A stretch of DNA of 64,000 nucleotides from positions 1 to 64,000 of the forward strand of contig JBGSPQ010000026.1 in the NCBI GenBank assembly GCA_041738505.1. Reading direction: 5' to 3'. The notes beneath the pieces were generated by a model. It was not told where the DNA came from. It saw nothing but the letters and a program-made list of their open reading frames with translations, and ran no database searches. Of this stretch, positions 1 through 7,599 are shown piece after piece. Numbering within the stretch: position 1 is the first letter of the stretch; each line of letters opens with the position of its first letter. Source of the DNA: JBGSPQ01 sp041738505. GTDB lineage: Bacteria > Patescibacteriota > Gracilibacteria > UBA1369. A program made the translations under genes and the position numbers.

Positions 1-1
1 C

Positions 2-556
2 GCGCACAGAAATTTGAAGGAAAATAAAATCAACATTAAAGTTATCCAAACACTATCTCTTGAAAACAAGCGACAACTGATTTTACTCGCGGAAAAAGGA
101 ATAGATATAAACAAGTTGATTGAGGAAATGCTGGAAACAAGAGCGCAAAAAATCAACGAAGAGAAGGAACATATCGCTAAAGAAATCTTAAGTGAAAACA
201 ATTCGCACAACACCCAGCTTTCACGAGGTGGACAAACCGGCCGAAAAAAGATCGGAAGTGCGAATAAAACGATGGGGTTTTCAGTTCACTGTAAATCGCG
301 TCAAGCAGACAACATCCTACAATCCAAATCCGCATCGCGCTACATCCCCGCGCACATCAAAAAAATCGTGCGGCTGGAACATGGCGTAAAATGCTCAATT
401 CCGCACTGTAATAGACCGGCAAACATCATTCATCACACCCAAAGATTTGCGCTTTCGCAAAAACACGACCCGCGGTTTCTGGCTCCGCTCTGCCGTGAAC
501 ATCATCAGCTGGCGCACGCGGTGGATGCGGTGTATTGCAGGATGAGGGCGGGGTAA
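2..556 (+). CDS. HNH endonuclease-domain protein (5' partial)
   Basis: The frame is open to the left edge of the window, so this is probably the 3' part of a longer gene; the first in-window candidate start is a TTG at 14. The C-terminal ~65 residues form an HNH-type zinc nuclease domain: a SRYIPAHIKK lead-in, a Cys pair (C-x4-C in KCSIPHC), an IIHHTQRF histidine segment, and LCREHHQLAH as the final motif. The N-terminal ~55 residues look helical and match the linker that precedes HNH domains in related CPR proteins (recalled, not searched). The middle (about residues 60-100) has odd composition, rich in S, N, H and C, while the +3 frame at 192-389 reads more like protein there, so a pair of compensating frameshifts or a decayed gene is possible. 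Role unknown; such proteins are often tied to mobile DNA or to host nucleases. Confidence 0.65.
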   Translation, partial: AHRNLKENKINIKVIQTLSLENKRQLILLAEKGIDINKLIEEMLETRAQKINEEKEHIAKEILSENNSHNTQLSRGGQTGRKKIGSANKTMGFSVHCKSRQADNILQSKSASRYIPAHIKKIVRLEHGVKCSIPHCNRPANIIHHTQRFALSQKHDPRFLAPLCREHHQLAHAVDAVYCRMRAG

Positions 557-665
557 CAGTGTGTTACGTTAGCGCCGGCTCACGCGGTGGACAGAGTATA
601 TTGCCCGATACGTGCGGGGTAACAGGTGTGTTGCGGTGGCGCTCGCTAACGCGGTGGACGCGGCT
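515..665. repeat. Imperfect ~66-bp tandem repeat of the HNH gene 3' end
   Basis: The segment that encodes the end of the HNH protein (from CACGCGGTGGATGCGGTGTA at 515) recurs at 581 (CACGCGGTGGACAGAGTATA) and more weakly at about 648 (AACGCGGTGGACGCGGCTAC), a spacing of 66-67 bp. Translated in the corresponding frame, unit 2 reads AHAVDRVYCPIRAG then stop, against AHAVDAVYCRMRAG then stop for unit 1. The downstream units therefore look like duplicated, non-translated gene tails. The rest of the gap to 778 holds nothing else I can support. Confidence 0.7.
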
Positions 666-778
666 ACATGGGACAGCGGCCCCGACGGAGCTGAAATACT
701 GCAAATATATCCGCTCTGCAAGGGAATGCGAACACTCGCCGGAACGACCGCGGCACATCGGGTAAACCTTACCCGCCC

Positions 779-2602
779 CTACTCAGCCACCTTCTTCTCC
801 AGGCGGCGCTCCTTGATTTCTTCCAGCACGCGCGCTTCAAAATCGGCAACCGGCATTACTTTTTGAACCTTGCTTTTGTGGCTCCTTACGGCGACCGTCT
901 TGTCCGCAACCTCTTTTTCGCCGACCACCAGCATATAAGGAATTTTCAGCATTTCGGCGTTGCGGATTTTTTTGCCCAGACTTTCGGTTGCGCTATCAAC
1001 CTCGGCACGTACCAATTTGGCGCGCAAACCGGCCACAATTTCATTGGCGTAATCCAGAAATTTGTCCGAAATCGGCAGGACTTTTACCTGCACCGGCGCC
1101 AGCCAGGTGGGAAATGCCCCCGCAAAATGCTCAATCAGTACGCCGATAAACCTCTCCAGAGAGCCCAAAATGGCTCTGTGAATCATGTAGGGGGTATGTT
1201 CGGCGCCGTCTTCCCCCACATACCTCATTCCAAACCTTTCCGGCAGATTAAAATCAAACTGGATAGTGGAAAGCTGCCATTTCCTGCCGATAGAATCGGC
1301 AATCTTAATATCAATTTTCGGGCCGTAAAAAACCGCGCCACCTATATCATAAACATAATTTTTAAACGCCTTGGAGTCCTTCAGCACATCAATCAAAGTC
1401 TGTTCGGCTTTATCCCACAAATCATCATTACCGATAAATTTATCCTTTTTTTCCGGGTCCCGGATGCTCAAATTAACTTCATAATTCTCAAATCCGAAAG
1501 TCCCCAGAATATATTCCGTAATATCAAGCGCTTTCTTAACCTCATTTTTTAGCTGGTCGGGAGTGCAGATAATATGCGCGTCGTCCTGGGTAAAACTGCG
1601 CACGCGCGTCAGTCCGTGCAAAACCCCGCTCCTTTCATACCTGTAAACCGTACCCATTTCCGTCCACCGGATGGGCAAATCACGATAACTTCTCATCCTG
1701 CTTTTATACATTTTCACGTGAAACGGACAGTTCATGGGCTTGATTCTGTATTCCTCCTCGTCAATGGTAAGGGATCCGTACATGTTCTCGCTGTAGAAAT
1801 CCAGATGCCCGGAATGACTCCACAGTGATGAATGAGCGATATGCGGAGTGGAAACGGGATTATAACCGTTTTGCAGATAAGTGTTAAAAGCGAAATTCAT
1901 CACTTCGTTGCGCAAAGTGGCTCCGTTGGGCAGCCACAAAGGCAGTCCCGCACCCACTTCATCGTCAAAAATAAACAAATCCAGTTCCGCGCCAAGCTTG
2001 CGATGGTCGCGTTTTTTGGCCTCCTCCATTAATTCCAGATGACTGCGGAGTGCCTTGCCGTCCTTAAAACACACGCCGTAAATGCGTTGGAGCATGGGGC
2101 GTTTTTCATCTCCGCGCCAGTACGCTCCGGCCATATGCGTAAGCTTAAAAGACCCCGCTTTGCCGGTGTTTTCGGAGTGGCCGCCGCGGCATAAATCCGA
2201 AAATCTCACTTTGCCGCTGCTATCCACATTCTCATAAAAAGTAATCTCTTTCTCACCGGCGGCCTCCAGGTCTTTAATCAATTCAACCTTATATTTCTGC
2301 CCGGCCTCGGTATAAAATTCGGCGGCTTTTTTAGCCGAAGAATCCACTCTTTTGAAAACCTGCTTTTCCTTTGAAATCTCCTCCATCTTTTTCTGCAGGA
2401 TTTCCAAATCCTCTGGAATCAAAGTCCTGGGCAGATCAAAATCGTAATAAAAACCGGTATCGGTTGTGGGACCAATGCCCAGTTGCGCTTCGGGAAACAT
2501 TTCCAGCACCGCCTGCGCCAGAATATGCGAGCAGGAATGCCTCATGTGATCAAGTTCCTGGTCTTCACTTCGTGAAACATCGGATCGTTCTTTCTTGGCC
2601 AT
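779..2602 (-). CDS. thrS: Threonyl-tRNA synthetase lacking the TGS domain
   Basis: Charges tRNA-Thr in the cytoplasm. The 607 residues begin almost directly with the editing domain (HSCSHILAQAV near residue 22 and CRGGH near 140 supply the zinc-type editing-site His and Cys). The class II catalytic core follows with motif 2 (TEMGTVYRYERSGVLHGLTR) and the MNCPFHV segment, then the anticodon-binding domain (LPISDKFLDYA to the end). The ~60-residue N-terminal TGS domain of E. coli ThrRS is absent, which I recall as common in CPR ThrRS. The ATG at 2602 is supported because the upstream frame gives no TGS-like sequence. It is divergent from recF, with a 164-bp shared upstream region. Confidence 0.95.
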   Translation of the reverse strand: MAKKERSDVSRSEDQELDHMRHSCSHILAQAVLEMFPEAQLGIGPTTDTGFYYDFDLPRTLIPEDLEILQKKMEEISKEKQVFKRVDSSAKKAAEFYTEAGQKYKVELIKDLEAAGEKEITFYENVDSSGKVRFSDLCRGGHSENTGKAGSFKLTHMAGAYWRGDEKRPMLQRIYGVCFKDGKALRSHLELMEEAKKRDHRKLGAELDLFIFDDEVGAGLPLWLPNGATLRNEVMNFAFNTYLQNGYNPVSTPHIAHSSLWSHSGHLDFYSENMYGSLTIDEEEYRIKPMNCPFHVKMYKSRMRSYRDLPIRWTEMGTVYRYERSGVLHGLTRVRSFTQDDAHIICTPDQLKNEVKKALDITEYILGTFGFENYEVNLSIRDPEKKDKFIGNDDLWDKAEQTLIDVLKDSKAFKNYVYDIGGAVFYGPKIDIKIADSIGRKWQLSTIQFDFNLPERFGMRYVGEDGAEHTPYMIHRAILGSLERFIGVLIEHFAGAFPTWLAPVQVKVLPISDKFLDYANEIVAGLRAKLVRAEVDSATESLGKKIRNAEMLKIPYMLVVGEKEVADKTVAVRSHKSKVQKVMPVADFEARVLEEIKERRLEKKVAE

Positions 2603-2630
2603 GATAATTTTTGTTTAAATATGCAGACCA

Positions 2631-2659
2631 AGTTTACCTAATGATGATATTTCAGGCAA
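2631..2659 (-). promoter_or_regulatory. Candidate thrS promoter
   Basis: Read on the minus strand: TTGCCT (2659-2654), a 17-bp spacer, then TAAACT (2636-2631), about 28 bp ahead of the thrS start. The -35 is good and the -10 is weak (4/6). Confidence 0.35.
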
Positions 2660-2766
2660 ACAAACATATTATTTTAAAAAACCGATACCAAAAGAAAGTC
2701 AATTGATTGTAATCCCGAAAAAAGGCGGATAGTATTTGATTACAAGCCTAACCGAAGAAAACGCGC

Positions 2767-3867
2767 ATGAGACTCGCATCCTTAAAACTGGAAAACTACC
2801 GCAATTACGAAAAACTGAATCTGGATTTTGACGCCCAAAATCCAATAACTTCAATCGTAGGCCAAAACGCGCAGGGAAAAACAAACATTCTGGAAGCCAT
2901 TTATCTGCTGGCGCTGACCAGGTCTTTTCGCACCTCCTGCCAGCCCGATTTGATAAAATGGGGGGATGATTTTGCCCGGGTGACCGGCAGACTGGAGACT
3001 ATGGAAGGGGAAAAAGATCTGGAGGTTTTTATCGGCAATCCGCCCCAGCCCAAACGTTCACTCAAGAAAAACGGCGTAAAAACAAGCACTTATGATTTTG
3101 TCGGCAACTGCCGGATTGTCTTTTTTCACCCCGAGGATTTAAACATCCTTTATCTTGGGCCGGATTTGCGCCGCAAATATCTGGATATTCTTAACATTCA
3201 GCTTTCACCGCGCTATTACCGCGCACTGCGCTCTTACAAGCGGATTCTGGAACAAAGGAATTCGCTGTTAAGAAACATCAGGGATGGAATCGCAGCGGTC
3301 GGGGATTTGAAAATCTGGGATGAACAGCTGGTGGCCGAGGGGGCGGTTATTATGAGTGAAAGGCAAAAAACAGTTGAATTTATCAACCGGAACGTCAGTC
3401 GTGTTTATTCGCGCATTTCGGGAAACTCCGATGACAAGGTGAAAGTCACTTACAACAGTTTTTTTGATGCTGAAGGGGATTTGTCGGAACATATCATTCA
3501 AGAGAGCTTTGAGGAGAAGCTTAAGTTGGCTCAAAGCAGGGATTTGCAGGCACTTGTGACCACCTCCGGGCCGCACCGCGACGACATTTTTTTTGAACTG
3601 AACGGCCGCCGGATTGCCATGCACGCCTCGCGCGGGGAGTACAGGTCGCTTTTGTTGACTCTAAAATTGATTGAGCTGGAGTATTTTGAGGCGGCCTCGG
3701 GTGAAAAACCAATTCTATTGTTGGACGACGTCTTTTCCGAACTGGACGCTGAACGACAGACAGCGCTTATGCAAGGCATAGAAGGCTGTCAGACCATCCT
3801 CACCGCCACTCATCAGGACGGTGTTCACGGGATTAAAATTTCATGCAGTACCGGGGTTTGTGTTTAA
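2767..3867 (+). CDS. recF: DNA replication and repair protein RecF
   Basis: SMC-like ATPase that loads RecA at gapped DNA with RecO/RecR. The Walker A GQNAQGKT is at residues 32-39, preceded by the typical LKLENYRNYEKLNLDF start. Mid-protein GPHRDD and the Walker B/D-loop LLLDDVFSELD (about 317-327) are intact, and the 366-residue length is normal. It usually sits beside dnaA-dnaN, but here its neighbours are thrS (divergent) and an uncharacterised cluster downstream. The ATG at 2767 places the first strand exactly where RecF proteins begin. Confidence 0.95.
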   Translation: MRLASLKLENYRNYEKLNLDFDAQNPITSIVGQNAQGKTNILEAIYLLALTRSFRTSCQPDLIKWGDDFARVTGRLETMEGEKDLEVFIGNPPQPKRSLKKNGVKTSTYDFVGNCRIVFFHPEDLNILYLGPDLRRKYLDILNIQLSPRYYRALRSYKRILEQRNSLLRNIRDGIAAVGDLKIWDEQLVAEGAVIMSERQKTVEFINRNVSRVYSRISGNSDDKVKVTYNSFFDAEGDLSEHIIQESFEEKLKLAQSRDLQALVTTSGPHRDDIFFELNGRRIAMHASRGEYRSLLLTLKLIELEYFEAASGEKPILLLDDVFSELDAERQTALMQGIEGCQTILTATHQDGVHGIKISCSTGVCV

Positions 3868-3909
3868 TGGGTTTTTATGTTATAATTATTTGATATCAAA
3901 TTAGATATC
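3857..3909 (+). promoter_or_regulatory. Promoter with extended -10 and GATATC repeats ahead of the 3.9-kb cluster
   Basis: An extended -10, TGTTATAAT, lies at 3878-3886; a weak -35 (TTTGTG) overlaps the end of recF about 17-18 bp upstream. Just downstream GATATC occurs twice (3892-3897 and 3904-3909), centred 12 bp apart, where an operator could overlap the transcription start. The next gene starts at 3934. The promoter is supported by sequence; the operator is inference. Confidence 0.6.
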
Positions 3910-3933
3910 TTTTATAACTTAAAAACAAACAAT

Positions 3934-4587
3934 ATGGGAGTTTTAGATATCCTTAGTCCCGGTGGCCTACCCAATCCAACCGCGATCATAGATAAAGTAA
4001 AACAAATGTTTGGCGGAGGCCCCGCCGAAGGAGCGGAACGATCCGGGAATTCCATTTTTGATTTTTTAAAGGGCAATCCTTCCACCAGTGAAAAAGCTGA
4101 AGGAATTAAAGAAGGCGCCGAACAGGAAAGAGCCGGTATTTTTGGAGAAGTTGCATCTTCTCTTTACCGCAGGTGGTTCCCCGATCTGGCAAAATTTACG
4201 GATCTCGCGGCCGCCGGCGCGCAGGGACTGGGTATCCGCGAAATGGGACCCGAAGCCGTTCCGTGGCAGCATGAGTTTGAAACAATTACCGCTTTCTCTC
4301 TGCTTGTGCCGGATTCAATGCTCAAACACCTCTCCGATCCACTGGCCAAATCGGAACTATTCAAAAAAATGGTTGATTACTGGCCGACTTCCATTCCCGA
4401 TGACATGAAGGCCGATCTGGCCAAAGAAGATTACGATCCGGATGTGTTTTTTGATATTATCCGCATCATGAACCAGGATATCGCCGCGGGAAAGACCACC
4501 GTGGAAAAAGTACTGGGGCTTATTCCGGGCGGATCTCTTTTGGGCGGAGGCATGCTGGACCGTCTCAAGAGTATGATTGGAGGCTAA
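3934..4587 (+). CDS. Uncharacterised protein, first gene of the unknown cluster
   Basis: 217 residues, not recognised. There is no signal peptide. The N-terminus is Gly/Pro-rich (LSPGGLPNPTAI, then MFGGGPAEG), followed by a charged linker, a helical core (about residues 70-190) with WFPDLAKFTDLAAAGAQGLG and WQHEFETITAFSLL, and a Gly-rich tail (LIPGGSLLGGGMLDRLKSMIGG region). A promoter lies just upstream and four further genes of unknown family follow in the same direction with short gaps. Probably a soluble protein acting with those neighbours; the alternating Gly-rich ends and helical middle give no specific function. Confidence 0.75.
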   Translation: MGVLDILSPGGLPNPTAIIDKVKQMFGGGPAEGAERSGNSIFDFLKGNPSTSEKAEGIKEGAEQERAGIFGEVASSLYRRWFPDLAKFTDLAAAGAQGLGIREMGPEAVPWQHEFETITAFSLLVPDSMLKHLSDPLAKSELFKKMVDYWPTSIPDDMKADLAKEDYDPDVFFDIIRIMNQDIAAGKTTVEKVLGLIPGGSLLGGGMLDRLKSMIGG

Positions 4588-4633
4588 TTACAGGTTTCAT
4601 TTAACAAAATTCACCAACTAAAAAACTATCAAC

Positions 4634-4825
4634 ATGGAAAACAAACAACTCATCAAGGAAATAATCAATTACCTTCAGCTTTCCACCATGGAACCACGTG
4701 AAAAGGCAATGTGGATGCTGTTAATGCCGGACATGGAAATCGAAAAACTGTCCAAATTGAAAACAACATTGGAAAAAGAAGTAAACGCCATCACCGACCT
4801 TTATCTGGAAACGGCGGGCGCATAA
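4634..4825 (+). CDS. Uncharacterised small helical protein
   Basis: 63 residues, predicted by eye to be two or three amphipathic helices (NKQLIKEIINYLQLST, then PREKAMWMLLMP, then IEKLSKLKTTLEKEVNAITD). No signal peptide, no cysteine and no recognised family. It lies 46 bp after the previous gene and 11 bp before the next, so it is likely co-transcribed. Codon usage and composition resemble its neighbours, which supports a real gene despite the size. Possibly a small partner of the larger cluster proteins. Confidence 0.65.
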   Translation: MENKQLIKEIINYLQLSTMEPREKAMWMLLMPDMEIEKLSKLKTTLEKEVNAITDLYLETAGA

Positions 4826-4836
4826 CAAAAATAATA

Positions 4837-5088
4837 ATGCAGGATCTTTTTTCCACAGCCGCGATGTTCTATGCACCCGTTCAAAGCGGGGATCCGGCCA
4901 AACGCGGAATACTTGTTAAAGAACTTGAAACCATCCTCAATAACTCGGGATTTCTTTCGGACGGGGAAAAAGAAAAAATGAAAAAAGTTATTCCCATGTT
5001 CAGCGAAAGCGTAATTGAGGATCTCAAGCAAAGTCTGATAAGACAAAATCTGCGCTATTTACAGCGAAAAATGTCATCAACCAAATAA
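4837..5088 (+). CDS. Uncharacterised small helical protein
   Basis: 83 residues from the ATG at 4837. The same frame is open further upstream, from 4711, but there it overlaps the preceding gene in another frame, so the internal ATG, 11 bp after that gene's stop, is the better start. The sequence is helical and charged (KRGILVKELETILNNSGFLS, GEKEKMKKVIPMFSESVIED), without a signal peptide or cysteine. Not recognised. It shares the small, acidic/basic helical character of the genes on either side. Confidence 0.65.
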   Translation: MQDLFSTAAMFYAPVQSGDPAKRGILVKELETILNNSGFLSDGEKEKMKKVIPMFSESVIEDLKQSLIRQNLRYLQRKMSSTK

Positions 5089-5091
5089 CCT

Positions 5092-5349
5092 ATGGGCAAT
5101 TCATTCGAAAAATTTGACGCCGGCCAGACCGAAAAGCTTAACAATCTGCTTTCGGAAATGCCCGAACTGGACAAAACCGAGAATCTGGATACCCGCAGAA
5201 TTGAATGGCTTTCAAAAATGGCCGATTTGCTCTCCGAAACAAAAACATCATTGGAAGAACTTAAGACATCCGAAGAGTTGGATGGACGGAGGTTGGAATG
5301 GTGGATGAAACAGGCCGGAATAGAGGTCCATGATGAAAACAAAAAATAA
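5092..5349 (+). CDS. Uncharacterised small acidic helical protein
   Basis: 85 residues, starting 3 bp after the previous stop, so probably translationally coupled. The residues are mostly helical and acidic. A duplicated pattern is visible: DTRRIEWLSKMADLL and later DGRRLEWWMKQAGI, suggesting an internal repeat of (D)xRRxEWxxKxA separated by a coiled-coil-like KTSLEELKTSEEL stretch. No recognised family and no signal peptide. Confidence 0.65.
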   Translation: MGNSFEKFDAGQTEKLNNLLSEMPELDKTENLDTRRIEWLSKMADLLSETKTSLEELKTSEELDGRRLEWWMKQAGIEVHDENKK

Positions 5350-5366
5350 TTTAATTATAAAAAAAT

Positions 5367-6638
5367 ATGGGAAACCCTGCGGAGAAATTGGAAAATCAGG
5401 ATATGGAAGATGATTCGCTTGAATCTTCCGCGGATAAAAGCAAACAGACCGGGGAAAATTTGCCAACACCCCCGGAAAGCGAAGCCGAAGCGGAAATAAT
5501 TGATTTGCAGAAAAAGCGCGAAGAAATTCTGGACGCACGGCATAAGCCAACTCAAACAACTGCCGAATCCCAGCGCGACCGCACCGCCGAAACCATGGAG
5601 AGAAGCGCCGAAGAGGAGGAGATAGCAATGGAAAAAGCGGCATTGGCTGAACAGTTGGAAAAGGGAGGTCTTAAATTGTCAGAGGAAGAAATACAGACCA
5701 TTTACGAATCCATACCCGATCTTGCCAACGGAATAAGCCCGGAATTTTCGGAATACCTGCAGGGCATGATGCCGAGGTTGGAAACAACCCTGGATGCCGT
5801 TGAAAACTTTAAAAAGGAGGGAAATGAATACAAGGGAGTGGAAACACTTGCGGACTTCTTGGGGAATGAGATGGACGGAATCGAAAAAATCAAAGATGAA
5901 GATACCAGGAATCAATTGATTTCTTTCATGAAATCGACAATTGATATAGAAAAAGTGGTTGCCGACATGAAAAAGCAGACCACGGTGGACGGGGCAACCG
6001 AGCTCGCAAAAATTGTGCCGGTTGTAGGTCCCGGAATAGACCTCGCCGAAGCCGCCAGGGGAAGAACCGCCGCCGGGGAGAAACTAAGTGGTGGAAAAAG
6101 AGTTGTGCGTGCCGCTGTCGGAACAACTTTTATGGTGCTGGACATTGCGGGTATCGCAACCGGAGGCACCACAACCGCCGCGCGGGCGGGAATTTCCGCC
6201 GCCAAGGCGGGAAAAAGCGCTGCCGACGTAGCAAAGGCCGCTGCCGGAGCCTATAAAGCAGCCAAAGCCGCGGAAAAAATCGGAAAAACAGCCACTCTGG
6301 CGGTTCGTGGCGCCCAGATAGGTAAAACCGTCACCAGATTTGCGGCTCTTTCCAGAAAAACCACGAAATTGCGCCGCATATCACAGACAATTTTCAAAGT
6401 GGGCAAACTGATTCAGAAATATCCCAGACTTGCAGGGGTTATTTCCAAAACCATCACTCTGAGATCAAAATACAAGGGGGTGAGAGATAACGTAAAACTT
6501 GCAGGCAAGGTCGTAAAGGTGGCGCGCGTCGCCCGTGCGACCGCCAAAATTGCCGGAGCCGGTCAGCCGGTCATTCCACCCGAAACAACCGCCGCATCCG
6601 AAACCGCGCCGGAGGAAGACCATTCCGCGGCCGCTTAA
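5367..6638 (+). CDS. Uncharacterised protein with a pretoxin-TG-like segment and an Ala/Lys-rich helical tail
   Basis: 423 residues. Residues 1-110 are acidic, low-complexity and coiled-coil-like; residues 110-200 are a helical domain (LSEEEIQTIYESIPDLANG). About 214-252 reads IVPVVGPGIDLAEAARG, then GEKLSGGKRVVRAAVG, which resembles the VGP-x-D-L-x-E-x-x-x-G-x-x-x-x-GEKLS pattern of the pretoxin-TG segment found in polymorphic toxins (recalled from the family, not searched). The C-terminal third is Ala/Gly/Lys-rich and could be membrane-active or a long helix (AAKAGKSAADVAKAAAGAY). No signal peptide and no recognisable toxin domain follows. Position: last but one of the cluster, 25 bp before the PrsW-like gene. 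Function unknown. Confidence 0.7.
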   Translation: MGNPAEKLENQDMEDDSLESSADKSKQTGENLPTPPESEAEAEIIDLQKKREEILDARHKPTQTTAESQRDRTAETMERSAEEEEIAMEKAALAEQLEKGGLKLSEEEIQTIYESIPDLANGISPEFSEYLQGMMPRLETTLDAVENFKKEGNEYKGVETLADFLGNEMDGIEKIKDEDTRNQLISFMKSTIDIEKVVADMKKQTTVDGATELAKIVPVVGPGIDLAEAARGRTAAGEKLSGGKRVVRAAVGTTFMVLDIAGIATGGTTTAARAGISAAKAGKSAADVAKAAAGAYKAAKAAEKIGKTATLAVRGAQIGKTVTRFAALSRKTTKLRRISQTIFKVGKLIQKYPRLAGVISKTITLRSKYKGVRDNVKLAGKVVKVARVARATAKIAGAGQPVIPPETTAASETAPEEDHSAAA

Positions 6639-6662
6639 AATCATCGCACCGATAAAAAATCC

Positions 6663-7517
6663 ATGGAGACCCACACGATAGTAAAACTTATCCTTGCTGC
6701 AACGCTGGCCCTGGTACCGGCACTGATCTGGGGTTACATTTTTTATAGAAAGCAGGTCGGTCAAAAAAGAATGATGATCATCACATTTGTGGCCGGCTCG
6801 CTGTTTGTAACGCCCCTTTTGTTATATAAATATCTGTGGCAGTTTTTCCCCTGGCTGGATGCATTTCAATACACCGACAAGTTTAAGGACGACATTGTGG
6901 GGTTCGCCACTTTCGGTTTTATCCCCATGGATGTGGTTTTAACATTTATGATAGTGGGAATAATTGAGGAGGTGGCCAAACTGTGGGCTGTAAAAGCCAC
7001 CGATAAGAACAAAATATGCTCCGTGGATGATGCGATTGAGATGTTCATTATGGCCGCGCTGGGCTTCGCGTTTGCCGAAAATATCCTGTATTTCTACAAC
7101 ATATTAGCTTCCCGAGGGGTGGAGAACCTGATGTATCCCTTTGTTTTCCGCTCACTGTTTTCCACGTTCGCGCACATCATGTTTTCCGGCATCATGGGCT
7201 ACTATTTTGGCATGGCCATCCTTTCAAAAAGCATTCTGGAGGAACCCGCAAATAGGAAAAAATGGCCGTTTATCAGAACTTTTTCCCGAATAATTCACTT
7301 TAAAAAAGAAATTATGTTTCACGACGAAAAAGTGGCGGAAGGTTTATTGTTTGCCATCGTCCTACACGCGGTTTTCAATATTTTCCTGGAAATGAACTGG
7401 GTGTTTTTACTGGTTCCTTATCTGACCGGCGGATACATTTATCTGACACATCTGCTCAATAAAAGAGAAGCCAATAAAATTTATTGCGAAGTCGGTTCGG
7501 CAAAAAAGGTGCAATAA
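6663..7517 (+). CDS. PrsW-family intramembrane metalloprotease
   Basis: 284 residues with about eight hydrophobic segments. The family's hallmark motifs are present in order: IIEEVAKLW (EExxK, about residues 100-108), GFAFAENILY (about 134-143), RSLFSTFAHIMFSG, and the last FAIVLHAVFN, giving the two Glu and two His expected to bind zinc. Known members (PrsW of Bacillus) cleave anti-sigma factors or other membrane proteins; the substrate here is unknown. It ends the cluster begun at 3934, so one of those proteins could be its substrate or regulator (inference). Start chosen at the ATG at 6663, 24 bp after the previous stop. Confidence 0.85.
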   Translation: METHTIVKLILAATLALVPALIWGYIFYRKQVGQKRMMIITFVAGSLFVTPLLLYKYLWQFFPWLDAFQYTDKFKDDIVGFATFGFIPMDVVLTFMIVGIIEEVAKLWAVKATDKNKICSVDDAIEMFIMAALGFAFAENILYFYNILASRGVENLMYPFVFRSLFSTFAHIMFSGIMGYYFGMAILSKSILEEPANRKKWPFIRTFSRIIHFKKEIMFHDEKVAEGLLFAIVLHAVFNIFLEMNWVFLLVPYLTGGYIYLTHLLNKREANKIYCEVGSAKKVQ

Positions 7518-7537
7518 TAAAATAAGTCCTTTTAGAC

Positions 7538-7566
7538 TTGCCAAATGGCATAAACAATGCTAACAT
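7538..7566 (+). promoter_or_regulatory. Candidate uvrA promoter with overlapping inverted repeat
   Basis: TTGCCA (7538-7543), a 17-bp spacer and TAACAT (7561-7566), 33 bp ahead of the uvrA ATG. The inverted repeat TGCCA-AA-TGGCA (7539-7550) overlaps the -35 and could be an operator, for example for an SOS-type repressor; no match to a standard LexA box is evident. Confidence 0.5.
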
Positions 7567-7599
7567 CTTCCATCACTGGGAGTAATTTTTACAAAACAT

